Shown: positions 10,815-24,189, counted from the stretch's first letter. The stretch: 64,000 nucleotides of DNA from Liolophura sinensis (GCF_032854445.1 NC_088296.1:28267064-28331063), one strand, 5' to 3'. A program made the numbers and translations. The notes: a model not told the origin generated them from the letters alone.

Positions 10815-13800
10815 ATTTCCTGACGTACACACCCTTCCCGACAACAAGCATTCGAGAACACAACCTGATGTGACGTAAACTATAAAATGCTCAGTGAAAA
10901 CAAAAAAGACCCATTTGTCTTGCACAGTGCGTAAAGTATAACCTTCTGTTAGAAAGCAGTCTTATGCGATAACCTTGCCCAGTCGAGAGAGGCGGTTCCT
11001 ATAGTGGATAACTACCTCAGCACTGGCTGTCACAGCTATGGGTTACGTTTTACGCCATTTGTGGTCATCGCCATCGAGCTAACCGTACCAATACTCGTAC
11101 TTTTGCCGAGACAACAACCCCCTTGTTCGGGTATCTCATTGTATTTCATTACAGTCGCATCTGGGGTTCGCCGCATGTGTTAGGCTGGTACTGTACCAAT
11201 ACCAATACCGACCTCTGCACCATTCGTATAAAACCCATAAACCAAGAAGGAGCGTTCCAAGTCAATCTTTGAAAGCCCCGTTTCCAAAATTGCTTAAAAT
11301 ATTAGTTTCAAAAAGGAATATGTAAAAGGCAATGTATAAAAAGCAAATGAATCTGGTAATGTGTAAAATAGAAGCAGTCATCTATTTTCTATGATACAAG
11401 GGGAAAACTGGACATTCTATGCATGCCATCCAATTCAAATTTCCAATTCGTCCGTTAATATTTTCCACATCACATACAAATACCTCAGTCAAGCTTCGAA
11501 TGAATGAATGAATGAATGAATGGAAGCTTGGGGTTTTACGTCGTACTTAGCAATTTTTCTCACGTCACCGACCCAGAGACAACAAATAACAGTTACAGGG
11601 AGATTGTTTTATTCAACCATCAGCGTACAACCGGATGTGACATATAAATTGTATAATGGTATACCTTTGGCAGGAAACTGTACAGCTTAATTTACATCTA
11701 ATAGCGAAAGGTATTGTATTGCTATGACATTGTGTCAGTCAACTTCATTTAATGTTAACTGAACATTATCAAAACATGTTTACTACCCCCAGCGCACACA
11801 CACACAAAAAGAGATATCTTACCGTACTCTATAATACAATGACTATTACAACCTACCATTGGACTAGGTGGTAAGTGACTAAAATTGAAAAAAAAGGCAA
11901 AAAAATAAAAAATAAAAAAAATAAAAAAAATAAAAAAACAACAACAATATGGAAATTTTCGGTTTTGGTGAAAGAACGCTCTAGAAATAATCACGTCTGA
12001 TTATTTATAAATATAGCTGGGATTTCCGACTAGCCATTTCGTTCGACGTAGAGACGGCAAATACTCCCAGTCTGACTGTATCGCTACACTTACTTAAGGC
12101 TAGAGTGTATGACTAGTTCAAGGTACAATGAAAGGAAAGTATAACAATGTCTCTTTGTATAATACAGGGTGTAAGATTGCACCCTCTGATTCACTTGTAT
12201 TACGGGCTGATTACATGATCGTACAGGTGACTTGAGCCTTCTCTGCTTGACAATTTCCAAACCCTTTGATCACTTGTTCCATGTGGTTCTTGTATACGGT
12301 TGTGAAAGACAGCAAGCAAAACATGCAATGTGACAGCGCTGGTATTCGCATGAAGCCATCGAGAAAGAAACTGACAAAAGCAAATTTTGTTTTTGAACTT
12401 TTCGAAGCCAAGTACAAAGTTCGTATCTGATGTCTTGGTAATGGACAAAAACTCCTATCTGTTAAAGAAGATTTATTAAGAGATCTGTTGACCCCTTTCC
12501 CTACTGACACCCTACACTATTTTAACATGCACTAATTCCCACGCTCTTACCACTGTGCCTCATCTTATAAAATGTTATATCACCTTTTTTAATTAAGAAC
12601 AGAAACAACTTCCCAAACACAAACGTGTGAAATATAAGCGTCATGTCCGACATTCACATACCATTCGCAGCCCGTAAAGGGCGTTCCAAGTCGATAATCG
12701 CATGATCCATTTCCAAAACTACGTTTAACACTAGCTTCCAAAGACAAAGGTATGTATGAAACTATTTAAATAGGAAATAGGAAAGACACAATAGTATTGG
12801 TGCATATTAATACACAACCATTTGAAAGAAGTCACAGAAAAGTGGCTCAACTGCCATTTACAAGAAAAGACATCGAAAGCATACGTCAGTATCACCGTAT
12901 TACTCTCACAACAGCTTTAAACAAACTACAGAAAACGCCATCAATGGTCAAACCTCACAGTGGCTTTGAACTGGTCAGAGCGTGTTGGCTTAGACACAGC
13001 CTTTGACAGTTCACACCGTCATTTTGCACAAAAACTTTAGATCCAAATTAAAAGAATTACTTTCCGAGAAAAAAATTCAAAGCATAAATGTTCATCCCAT
13101 CTCATAGAGGAAGGACAAATTCCAAGGTTCTCTAAGTTAACGGCATATGACAAATGTACTAACACACACAGAAAGATGCAACAGCCCAGGCGACCCAACC
13201 TTATGTAAATAAGACGTTTGTCTGTAAAAACATTTTATACAGTCATCTCAGTTAGACTTAGTGCCTCTTTATATTAAAGTATATTATTATTTGTACACAT
13301 GTAGCATTAATATGTATTAAATATTGGTATACATTAGGCTATACCAGGAATTAATTGCCAAAACATTTGTATTTGAGAATATAGAATACATGTGACAGCA
13401 TAGTGAGACCGTCGGCAGAATTAGGTTAGCCAATGGTTTTCAAACCTAAATCTTTGTTCATGTAAAACCTTAAACAAACACCTCGTACGCCCAGGTACCA
13501 AGTACTGTGAACAGAACACAACTTATACAAACAGACCTCATTCTTCAAAGTTTAGTGAACGAAAAAAGCTAGTCAGGAGCTATAGCTTCCCTGTTAAGGG
13601 CCACTCTTTGATTCCACTTGACTAATTTTTGCAGATCACACAATAAGTGCCTACAAAGCCTTTGCTATTACGGACAGGATATGATATACATGTATAACGC
13701 CGGTCTCACATGGGCAGGTAAGTGTCTATTTATCTCTATCTCAACTCATCAATTATCTCAAATCTCTGTCTACAGTTAACTTAAGTACAGGTTCGTGACA

Positions 13801-15010
13801 TTCCTTACCTTCACTTGCTCTATTATGTCAAGTCCAAGTACACATATACATGCATTTGATGGTTTTATCAAGCTCATATCACTGATTGAGGTTAATATAT
13901 GTACATTTGCTTACATTTTATGCAATGTTTATCACATGGGATGTGCATGGAAACACAGGTTATCAATAATAGCACTAGCTACAGCGGTTACAGGAGGGAC
14001 ACAGGGTCTGGCACTTAAGGTTTACCAGTTTTTGTTTACATGGCAAGAGCAGCCGGGACAGGAGTAACACGGGGCGATAAGGGGTCTGGCACTTCAAGGT
14101 TTAATGGGTTTCTCACAAAACAAAGAGACAGGAGGGACGTGGACTATGGCACTTCAAGGATTTTCTTTAACAAGAATGTCGTTAAGAATGCAACAAATGG
14201 CATCAGAGATCTGACAAATAAGTATAGACCTTTGTCGGCTTTTTCTAAAGTTGAACGATTTCCAAGGTCAGGTGGGAATTAGGCGGTTGGGGGCGTGAGT
14301 CGTGGAGGGCTGGTTCCTGTTGAAAACCGTAAAACAAAATACCTTCAAAGTCAGAAGGAAGGTGAACGACTTCGTAGGTCATTCCAGATAGAAAGCACTT
14401 TCAAGGTTACATCTCAGAATAAATGCCAAATAATGAAGGTCGAGTCTGGTAATGGTCATACATGTATATACATCTACGTGACCAAGTCACAGTGGAACAC
14501 AGACGTTCACCTGGGTTTTCTGTCAGCTCAGAATTGTTGTGGACAAAAAAGCATGGCATCTGAGAGGATAATTTAACAATTACATGTTTTGTCCACGACC
14601 CTGACAGGCCTACATGTAGCTGGAGTTGTGCGAGCTAGTTCTTGTTGTAAACTACAATAACTTCAACAGCAAAGCCCAACCACCTTTCAGCTAAGCTTTA
14701 ACAAAGTATAAATTAAAATATACTCTAATTCATGGATGAATCAAAATGTACAACTACTTCTTATAATAACATAACCTTAACATACACTGTATCCAGTAAC
14801 TATATGTATGTACAAAGTTTAAGCTTATTTATGCATCTGTTATTATTCCTGATCAACAGTAAGTAACAGCTAAACATAGTGATTATTAAAAATGAAGATA
14901 ATTCCACTATACACAAACATACACAGCAGGTATGTAAACTGAGTATCATTTCTGACACACTAAAAACATGTTGTTCCACCTCTATTGTAAATGAACATAT
15001 AGAGCTTACC
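10815..15010. other. Gene-poor stretch
   Basis: Only short chance open frames are present. At about 11497-11570 a SINE family B end fragment (GCTTGGGGTTTTACGTCGTA) follows a (GAAT)n run. At 11805-11815 there is a short CA run and at 11885-11945 an A-rich tract. At 13985-14160 a loose repeat of GGCACTTCAAGG-like segments occurs. No exon or RNA gene can be supported. Confidence 0.4.
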
Positions 15011-15012
15011 AC

Positions 15013-15240
15013 CTAAAACATTGTCTGGTAACTTTGTTACCACCTGGAGCATTATGTGACAACTATCCCCACAGAACATTGTGTCAAAACTTAATTAGCA
15101 TCTAAAACATTGTCTGGTAACTTTGGTACCACCTGGAGCATTATGTGACAACTATCCCCACAGAACATTGTGTCAAAACATAATTAGCATCTAAAACATT
15201 GTCTGGTAACTTTAATACCACCTGGAGCACTATGTGTTAA
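15013..15240 (+). repeat. 89-bp tandem repeat, ~2.5 copies
   Basis: The unit begins CTAAAACATTGTCTGGTAAC; copies start at 15013, 15102 and 15191. Copies are nearly identical, so the duplication is recent. Confidence 0.85.
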
Positions 15241-15269
15241 CTTACCAACTACAAAACTGTTATCTTTCA

Positions 15270-16250
15270 CATGACTTTATTGGCTGTAGTATAATAGATA
15301 ATAAAAACAAAAAACCAATCCAAAAACAATGACAAAAAACCCCAACAAAAATAGCATCTCATTATGAAATAATTCCTTAGACCTAAGCTGTTGTAGTTGC
15401 CCACATCAACATCGTCTGACACACTCTCCCAATGTGACACAAAGTACCCATAAAACTTTAACATTCCAGTTAAATATGTTATTTACATGAAAACAGAGTA
15501 CAAAATACTAAGAACAATCAACTTTATTTCAGTTAACAAGAAATGCTGTGACCATCTGAAATCACGGATGACAGTTTGTATAAAGGTAAACTAGCTGTTG
15601 CTGACAAGATTATTTTAAGCAAAAATGAGTGAAATCTTTAAAAGTGACCTTCGTGTACACTCCATACAATATAATCATGCAAAAAGAAGCATCATAAAAC
15701 TGAACAAACTGGATGACTCCAGGCAAATTCTGTGACCCCACAAACAGAAGACACCTTATTAAGGACACACTGTAGTTTCCAGAGGTTTTGAATGTGACTG
15801 ACATCATACATGTAACTGTATTTTAAAGCTGAACAAGTCTTTCAGCCATGTTGGAGGTTAGGCTGTCAGTTGTGCTCCATTATCATGACTATGGTGGTCA
15901 ATAAACTAGTTACCATGTATGGTACCATTCTAATAAAGGCATGATAAAAAGTCGCCTGCATAAAAAAAACAGTAAAATAAAAACTAAAGCAAACTCTCTG
16001 ATACCAACAGTTTCGCCAGAAACTATATCTATACATTCAAAAACACTCCATTTTAAAGATAATGTATCATTTGATTGGTGTTTGACAGCAGTACTTAGAA
16101 AGACATTTGTAACAAAAATATACAAATAACACAGATCAACAAAAAATCAGCCAGAACATGCACATCACAAATTTGCAAATACAGTATGTAATCTAACCTA
16201 ATCATGTGGCATACAGCAAACAAATGGCAGTTTTTTAACGCATCAAGTGA
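15270..16250 (-). other. Possible 3' UTR of the 16255-16405 exon
   Basis: No exon is visible. The minus-strand AATAAA at 15523-15528 is the nearest plausible cleavage signal after the TGA at 16255. Apart from that I see only short chance frames. Confidence 0.25.
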
Positions 16251-16254
16251 TTTA

Positions 16255-16405
16255 TCATTTCTTTCTCTTCCAGAAGCGGGTCTTTGTTTTCTTCTTGCCT
16301 GAGCTGCTCAGACTGACCGGGCTGGCAGCGGCAGTGTTCAGGTCATCTGGGCTGTCAAAACCTTTCTCTAAAGTAGTTGGGCTTAGCATGGCAACTTTAT
16401 CAACT
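16255..16405 (-). CDS. C-terminal exon of an unidentified minus-strand gene
   Basis: On the minus strand a good acceptor (TTTTCTAACAG) ends at 16406 and the frame then runs to TGA at 16257-16255. It encodes about 49 residues, starting VDKVAMLSPTTLEKGFDSP, a Ser/Ala-rich middle, and a strongly basic end (KKKTKTRFWKRKK). The start is phase 2. A minus-strand AATAAA lies at 15523-15528. I do not recognise the family. The basic tail could be a membrane-lipid or nuclear-localisation element; inference only. Upstream exons were not found. Confidence 0.4.
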
Positions 16406-16459
16406 CTGTTAGAAAAGGAGAAAAAAACTTTCTCAAATAAAAGCAAGACTTGCAAGTTA

Positions 16460-17800
16460 CTTCATTTAAAGATATTAATGTTGTACAAAATGGGTAAAGT
16501 TTGATGCAATCTTAATATTCGTCCCTAATGAAAGTCTTTGAATTGGTCTGAGCTATTGGCGCACACATTACAGTTCCAGTGATCTCGTGACTTTACTTCA
16601 CCTTTTAATCTTTCGTAGAATTGAGCTCGTTAGAGCCCACAGAAAACCAATATCCTCCACCTGGTTTATACACATCATTAGTCAAGCAGTTTCTCTCATC
16701 TATTGTTATATATACCAGCTTCCATCACGCACAGTCTGATGTTTAAGGCTGTATCCCTCTCAAAGGCTACTACATCTATTTCCCAAAACAATTAATGACA
16801 AAATAATTCCAAACCTAATCAAATCTACACAATCAAAACAAAACCATATACTGTACACATGCAACTTTTTGATATTATAAAACAAACTGGAACAAGTACA
16901 AAGAAGACAAAGCAACACAATGCAGCAACTCTACGTGTAAAAGATTTCTAAGTAGATTAGTAAGCCATGAAACTTTGGGTCAAAGAGCAATGTGAGGGTG
17001 ATAGGTACATTTGTAGTAGGATAAAACAAAGCAGGGAGAGGTCAAAGTTTATGCTGAGCCAAAGTGTCACACAGCATCACTAGTACTAAACGGTAGCTTT
17101 TTTATGCAGAATGCTTTAGCAATACTGTATCAATGCTTTAGAAACTCCATTTATTGTCAAGAAAATGAAGCAAGTACGGTGCTGCACATCTTCACCATTT
17201 CAATAAGCACATTCACTTGTTAAGGCATATTATTTTGGCAGTATACGAGTTGATCATATCTATTATAACTGGGGAAAAAATCATTTTTAACTGATCCAGT
17301 TATGTGTTCACAAAATATATTGATTGACCTGTACAATTACAAAACAAATAATGTATTTGTTAAATAGATGCACCCCCCCCCCCTCCTCCCCCCCCCCCCC
17401 ATTACAATAATACATGTTTTAAGCAAGAGCAGCCATTTTAAAAAGCAACTAAAACCATAAAAGTAGCAATGACATTCACAGAAACCATTGAAGATAAGGA
17501 GCGGCAAACTCGGAGAATGGATCTCTTAACTGTGGAAAACGTTGCTATTGTCAGACAACTCTAAAATGATAGCACTTTCCCTGTCCATTAAAAAGCAACA
17601 AAAAGAAAAAAACTACATTGACAGAACTGCGTCACATTCGTGTAGTTTAAAGATCCATTCACTAAACCGACAATCAACCAAATAAAAAACAAAGTAAAAA
17701 GGTCAAAACAACATAAAATATTGATGACACAATCTGTGTGTTGTCGTTGTGTACTACCTGTCTGAGCTGAGGTCATCACCATGGTGACAGTGCAGCAAAG
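16460..17800. other. No gene recognised
   Basis: AT-rich non-coding sequence. A broken poly-C tract with one TCCTCC interruption lies at about 17372-17400. Confidence 0.4.
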
Positions 17801-17834
17801 GTCATCACCTTGGTGACACAGCGGCTGAGGAAGG

Positions 17835-18220
17835 GTGGAAGAGGCGGAGACTGAGGAAGATTTTTGGATCGTCGATCGAGTGGATGCTGTATGGCTGGAC
17901 ATCGCTCAATACCAGCCGCTGAGAGGAGGCTCCTACATCCCACTCCCAGCAGCTATAAGGGACAAGAAGGCGGTTGTACACGTGAAAAACAAGGATGATC
18001 ACTGCCTCCGATGGGCACTCCGGTCAGCTCTGTTTCCTACAGCCAAAAACCCACACCCACCTAGCAAGTACCACACCCAGGATGGTCTCAAATTTGATGG
18101 GATCGACGCACCTACACCCATTTCTGAGATCTCCAAAGTGGAGAAGCAGAACACTCTGGCCATCAACGTCTTCAGTTGGGACAAAGGGGTTATTGTACAC
18201 TACCACAGCAAACAGTCTGC
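17835..18220 (+). pseudogene. Fragment of a mobile-element-type protein
   Basis: An open frame of about 183 codons contains a block that looks like real protein. Near residues 39-64 it has YIPLPAAIRDKKAVVHVKNK followed by DDHCLRW. Further on are DGIDAPTPISEISKVEKQN and INVFSWDKGVIV. This pattern (KN-x-D-x-x-C-x-x-W, then PT/S-x-I-x-K-x-EKQN, then I-x-VF) is familiar from many uncharacterised metazoan proteins linked to large self-replicating DNA transposons such as Polinton-like elements; the assignment is from memory. Similarity seems to end near HYHSKQSAD (about 18220), and the rest of the frame looks like non-coding read-through. No flanking element genes are seen, so it is probably a solo remnant. 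Confidence 0.45.
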
Positions 18221-18389
18221 TGACAGGCGACGCTCTGTCATTCGGTTGACTGTTTATCTTGCATTCACACAAACCTATAACACTAAGCTGAGATTGAATA
18301 AGCCACTTTTCGGCAATCGATTTAATGGAAGCGAGTATGCTGTCATGATGTTCAAAATTATTAGTATTGCTTTCTGTTCTGATTGAATG

Positions 18390-20000
18390 ATCTTTGCCTT
18401 TCAACGGCTACTCCCCGTACACTGTTAACCATTTGAAATGGCTCGCACGCCCCATATTGGAGCCGCGATGTCCTTCAGTATGAGATTTGACTTATTTCAT
18501 TTTCCAGTCTTGATAAGCCTTTGAACAAACTGTGAGTTCTGTAGCACTCATCTGAACTGGTTTTGTCAATGATCTGTGGTTATTCGGTGCCCATCATTTT
18601 CTTGAACAACGCCAGTGCAAAATAATGGTGGCAAGAATTGTTTGTCCTTTCATGAAGTCTATTCAACACAATGCACATTGCGTCTGTTTTCTGTACGTCT
18701 TATTCTTGCCATTATGGCCTGAAACTTCCAGCCTGGTAAGGCAACGTTACACAATCGGTATTTGCAACATAATTTCAGCAAAAAAGTCAGCTATTACGGG
18801 CTTACACTTACAACTTATTGTCGCCGTATATAAAACACGATATTCGCAAAATTAACTGTAATATAAATGATTACTTCACTGCTCACATAACATTGCCCTT
18901 GGCTTCGGTTTAGATGTACAAACAATGTGGTTATAGGTAGATGCACGCCATGTGACCAAGCGACTGTCAAAATGTTACTCAGTGATCTCCCTTTAAATCA
19001 ATAGCCTGAAAACAAAAACGTACATTTGGCCAATGTAATGTTTTTATGTTAAAATGTACGTTAGTGGGTTTTTTTTTTTTCAAGATTCCTTGCAAGTAAA
19101 TTAACATCTTGAAAACACCCGATTAAATTAATCAGGTGGTAATTCATCTTGAAACAGAGGTATACATTGCCGGTCTTATATGTAAGCGTTTGGAGTGACA
19201 TGCACACCGTTAAACCCATTGTTTCGTGGATAGAATCCCACATACAGAAAATGCGGCATTATTGATAAGGTTCTCATATTTGTATACATACCACACACCC
19301 TTCCTTCATAGTTAGATGCGCACCACCTCACTGATAATTAACATAAAAGGTCAAGGAGGTTAGGGCCCTTTCCAGGGTATCGGAGACGAAAACGGGAAGT
19401 TGGTCAAAAGCTTACTTGACATACACAGATAAGCAAATTTGTATGGTCTTAATTGTAAATTACAGAATATTTACTTTACATTATAATTGTTTAAATGAAG
19501 GACTCAATATATACATGCACATGCATGTTTACACACATTCGAGGCCATGTACAGCGACTGAATAGTTCACAACACAACACAAGACGATGTGTTTTACTCT
19601 GCCAGTTGTAGTGTTTTCGATATCATCACAAATATTCTGTATACGTATTATATCACATAGCTGTCAGCGTTACATTGTCCTGTCATCTAAACCCGAAGAC
19701 ATGGATATAACAAGGAAACTGATCGTGTGTATATTTGTCGGGTCTAAACTATGTGTGTCTTTTGAGCAGTTACGTTTTAAGTTACGGTGCCACCGTGTGT
19801 GTTGACCAGGCTGATTAGTTAAGACCCCTTGCTCTGTTTGGTCAGAGAACAGGGTGGTTAGGCTCGCTTAATATCTGATTATAAGCTATTGACCAGTATA
19901 TTTACCGCGCATTGTGAGAGAACCAGGCTGAGTCCACATAACTCAGACTCAAGCAAATCTTATATGAATAGCCCAGATTTTTATTCCCGCCGTTTCTTTC
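18390..20000. other. No firm gene; possible signal-peptide exon near 19701
   Basis: An ATG at about 19701 begins MDITRKLIVCIFVGSKLCVS, which has a short hydrophobic core and could be a signal peptide for the Ig exon at 20009. No good phase-1 donor is visible after it. The rest is AT-rich with no exons seen. Confidence 0.2.
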
Positions 20001-20008
20001 CTTTGCAG

Positions 20009-20329
20009 CACTACGGTTTCTAGTTTCCTATGCTACTTGTGCATATGTTGTATGGGAAGGACAAACAATTGTTCTAAAATGTGGCACTGGGGATTCGGAG
20101 GAGAATCCATTCACGACATGGTGTAAGATAGACGCAAATATGACCTGCACAACATCCCTATATGATGAACCTTCGTCAACAGTCACAGTCCCACCTTGGT
20201 CTTCTGCAGATGTGACATTTGTGGAGGAAAATTCTTTATACATAACATCGGCATCGTATCCAAGACACAATGGCACTTTTCAGTGTTCTTCTGGTCAGGT
20301 TGACAAGTTTATGGAGCTTGTTGTCTTTA
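20009..20329 (+). CDS. Single immunoglobulin-like domain exon, phase 1-1
   Basis: The acceptor TTTCTTTCCTTTGCAG ends at 20008 and the donor TTTA|GTAAGT begins at 20330; 321 nt, starting and ending in phase 1, the classic symmetric Ig exon. The frame has EGQTIVLKCG (B-strand Cys), TTWCKI (C-strand Trp), NSLYITSASYPRHNGTFQCS (E to F strands, with Gly and Phe before Cys in place of the usual D-x-[GA]-x-Y-x-C) and an N-glycosylation site (NGT). Length (about 106 residues) suits a V or V-like domain. It is isolated: I find no transmembrane or further Ig exons within several kb downstream. It could be part of a large-intron receptor, possibly related to the gene at 1-9 kb, or a stray exon. Confidence 0.6.
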
Positions 20330-20581
20330 GTAAGTGATGATGTGGTGAAAACTACATGCAGACAAATGTTTATTGCTCTCTGATATGGGCATCTTTGTGA
20401 TCCACAAAGAAAGCAAGCATTTGTGCCGAGTCTTTCTCTTTCTCTGACATGCCTCTGCAACGTAGAAAAGTATTGTCGTAACTGTCAGTGAAGTAATGTT
20501 CTAAAGATATTTTAAGGTTATCGTATATATTACAGTAACTGAATTCGTATACGTTATTTTTTCAGCTGGCTAGAGTTTACA

Positions 20582-20679
20582 TCCAACTGAATGACATTTA
20601 CAGCTTTGGTGCTAGAGTTTACATCCAACTGAATGACATTTACATCTAGCACCAAAGCTGTAAATGTCACTCAGTTGGA
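20582..20679. repeat. Foldback (inverted repeat, ~34-nt arms)
   Basis: The left arm at 20582-20616 (CCAACTGAATGACATTTACA...) pairs with the right arm at 20645-20679 (...TGTAAATGTCACTCAGTTGG). The loop holds a further direct copy of the left arm (TACATCCAACTGAATGACAT). Confidence 0.85.
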
Positions 20680-20962
20680 TATTCTTTACTTTTAGTATTA
20701 TTTAAAATCGTACTATTTTCTTCCATGGAAAAAACATATACAACCTGTATGTCGTTTTGATGCGTTTTTATCTTTTGATTTTTCTTCTGTTTAGCTCTTA
20801 TTGAAATGCTGGTACATTTACCGTACGCACTACATGTTTTTAATGTTTTATTTTGAAAAATCGGTTCGACTACATTTTTTTAAAAAATGTTTATATTGTT
20901 AGATGTCACGAAGTTAGTGTATGAATATGCCTTCTTGTTGTTTTCTGTTGCACATATATACT

Positions 20963-21208
20963 GCTGGGTCCGGTTGTTCAAAAGTATATTAGCTAATACC
21001 GATATCATTTCATATTACATATTTAAGATTTAAACAAAACCCAGCAATCAAATGGAGGAAAATGGGACAGCAGCAGATTTAGTTCATATTTAATATAGGC
21101 CTACTGTTACACGATAAGTTTTTGTTTGCGGGATACAAAACTGAAGACTTGGCTTAAAGTTAAATCTGGCATTAAGTCTTAAGACAGTTTTGAATAACTG
21201 GGCCCGGA
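20963..21208. mobile_element. MITE-like element with terminal inverted repeats
   Basis: The left end GCTGGGTCCGGTTGTTCAAA is the inverse of the right end TTTTGAATAACTGGGCCCGG with few mismatches. About 245 bp, no coding capacity, AT-rich centre. Confidence 0.65.
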
Positions 21209-22089
21209 TAATTGGTAGTGCTCATGAGAAATTGTGATGTCTCCAGCATAGTCTTACATACTTAGCTAGGACGAGCAGCTCCACGGGAAAACGGCGTTGT
21301 TGTTGTTGTAGAGGATGATATTTTTCTTCTCTATCGTGAGGTGCATTTTTCAGTGCGCATGCGTCGCGTGTTACAACAGTTTTAGTGCTTTTTCCACTGA
21401 TGCTTTCTTCATTTTTACGATTTCTTTCCAGTTTTAACTGGCTGCAAAATTCAAGTACGTTTCAGAAAAAGTCGTTTTAATAGAAAACAAAAAGCTAAAA
21501 GTTAGCTAAAAGTCAGGAAATGGCTAGAACTACTGTTTATTAAGCACTGATGATAAATGTGCAAATATCACCAGAAATTAATATGTCAATATTTGACCTC
21601 GTTTGCTCTTACAAAAGAGCAGTAGATATCATTTGGATTATGTTTTACTTTTTTGTTTTGTTAAAATCATCAGCTTGACGTTCGGAACTTAGTACATACA
21701 CTGAGTGAGAGTTCAAACGAACATGCTTTTAGCTGTTGTATTACAACTTGACCTTGTCACCTGTACATAAGATGATATCATTATAATGGTATTTTTCTGG
21801 TAGAGTGTATCAAATCACACAGAACTGTGCGCTACAAAAATATGAAAAGGTGCACGAAGAATGATTTATAAACTGTATTGTTCAGGATAAAGCACTGTAT
21901 CTGATGAGCAAAAATGTAAAAAAACACAAACTAAAAATAGTGTGCTTAGACTGGTAACGTCCACTGTGAACGTTGATAATAACACGTATGTATTAGTCCC
22001 AATAGTTTCCATGTCCTTACTCGCTGATGCCCGCTCAGATGACTGACTGATTGTCCCCAGATTCAAATATGAGGCATTATTTAGCTGAG

Positions 22090-22375
22090 TCCGCTTTTAA
22101 TTAAGACGCATTTAATCTAGTAAGTATTTGGTGTAGGCTACTATATTGATGAGGACACATTTAATCTAGTAAGTATTGGGTGTGCTTGTATTGATTAAGA
22201 CACATTTAATCAAGCAAGTATTAGGTGTACTTGTATTGGTTAAGGCACGTTTAATCTAGTAAGTATTAGGTGTACTTATATTGGTTAAGACACGTTTAAT
22301 CTAGTAAGTATTAGGTGTACTTATATTGGTTAAGACACGTTTAATCTAGTAAGTATTGGGTGTACTGGTATTGAG
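22090..22375 (+). repeat. 45-bp tandem array (~6 copies)
   Basis: The unit is TTGGTTAAGACACGTTTAAT then CTAGTAAGTATTAGGTGTAC and TTATA. Confidence 0.85.
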
Positions 22376-22379
22376 ATTT

Positions 22380-23390
22380 TTTAAGTCTAGAGAAATATCT
22401 CTCATCCAACTTCTTCACACAGGTTACAAGTTCAAATCATTGTTTCACGGCTTTGTTTTGAAGGTGTCCACGCTGTATGGAATTGTTTTATCAATGTACT
22501 GACAACTCATTGATGTAAAGAAAACGCTGTAAACGAAGCTCGTCTGGCTGGTGTGTATGTTAATTCAATGTGTTGTGTTTGACTATAAGTTTAATACATA
22601 TTTAATCTGCAAAGAAAGTTCTAGACTCGATCTGTAACGGGATTTCGTCTGACATAAGGAAGTTTGTATAATTTCTATATAGTTGTGCTTGTATAAAAAT
22701 AGAATTCTAATTGTGTAATTAGTTAACGCTCAAATGCACGTGGTGTAATTTAATGAAGGTCACTGATTACATTAGATAAAAGGCAGACTTAGTTGTCCTC
22801 AATAAAAGATCTTTTTGGCAATAAATAACTGTGCTTTTCGCTATTTTTTAAATGTTCAATTCGTCACCTTGTTGTTTATTTCACTCTGAGTTTACAAGTT
22901 ACATCCAGCAGCCAGCGGACACATAATTTGAGAGGTGGATCATCGACAATCGGATTCGAACTCACATACGTCTCCATGTGTATATGTAAAATGTCCATAA
23001 TGATCTCAGACACAAACAGTTTATGATTCTGAACTGTTGATATCTTAACATCATATCAGTTTTCGGTATTTCTTTTGTGTGTTAAAAGCCGTAATTTTTA
23101 ATTATTTGAAATCAATAACAAACATTTCTAAATGAAGGAAACTAGTACACCTCGCTATGGGAGTCTTCTCTAGCTGAAAACTACACCCACTTAAACCATT
23201 TAGTGAGAGCTGAATTTGAACTCGTGATTTCAGAGGGGAAAGACGTGTATAGCAGTATTAACTGAATCTTGGATCCATACCTGTATATCCAGTGATTCCA
23301 CAGATCAGCTTTGCATAAACTATATTTCGGTCGTTGTGTTTTTGCCATCATCACGAAATATGTACAGTATACATCAAAATATACTGTAAG
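22380..23390. other. No gene recognised
   Basis: AT-rich sequence with only short chance open frames. Confidence 0.4.
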
Positions 23391-23392
23391 TA

Positions 23393-23576
23393 GGGGCCTC
23401 CGTGGCAGAGGGGGTTAGCACGCCAGCGCGGCGCAATGACCCAGGTGTCAAGCGTATGCTGGCTTTTTCTTCGGCCATACCTGAGAAGTTCTTAACAGCA
23501 ACCTGCTGATCGTCATATCAGTGAAATATTCTTGAGTACACCGTAAAACAACCAATCAAATAGATCAATAAATACT
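23393..23576 (+). mobile_element. SINE family A, full length
   Basis: tRNA-like head GGCCTCCGTGGCAGAGGGGG TTAGC (box A region), then the body and GTGAAATATTCTTGAGTACA, CCGTAAAACAACCAATCAAA. This is the clearest full-length copy in the window. Confidence 0.75.
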
Positions 23577-24189
23577 GTAAATATTTCCTAATGATGGCAC
23601 AAACAAGATGACCAAAATATAGACTAACAATAGGATTTCAGTATTCGGAGTTACGTTCTTTCTATTTTATGCCTGCATATATATGCCTTCATACACTCAA
23701 AAAGATAATCGGTTAAAACGTCTGTTGTGTGAGTGACGCTAGAATGTATTCCGTTGTTATCACATACAATTCTGTCATATTCAACACCATAGTTAAATAA
23801 TGTATAATGACCATTGTGCTACATACATGAACACGAGTCCAGCTCATGCTTCTTTGTAATGATAACTCCTTGTTATGACACAGATTCCATGTGTATTGAT
23901 GGTTATGATATACAATGTACCTGGTTAAACTTCTGTTTGTTAGACATGCAACATGTAGGTGCTTTTTACAATTTAGTTCAAGGGAACCTGTTTTTTGTAT
24001 TTTCATATTACCATGGCTAATGACCTTCAGCTGTATTCAATATGAGTGATGACACGTGTGTGTTCAAGAAGCCCAGAAATACAATGATGAACTGTAACAG
24101 CGTGTAATAGCCGGCCACACACATCTACATGTACACCTTCAACAGAATTTTGCATCCTTACAAACGGATATTTGTTGTTATAAGTCACA

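Noticed and set aside
16255-16405. Assigning this terminal exon to the mannosidase locus because it contains EKGFDSP
   Set aside because: The family C-terminus has a KGFDC-like motif, but the rest of the exon (Ser/Ala-rich, basic end) does not fit; resemblance is probably chance.
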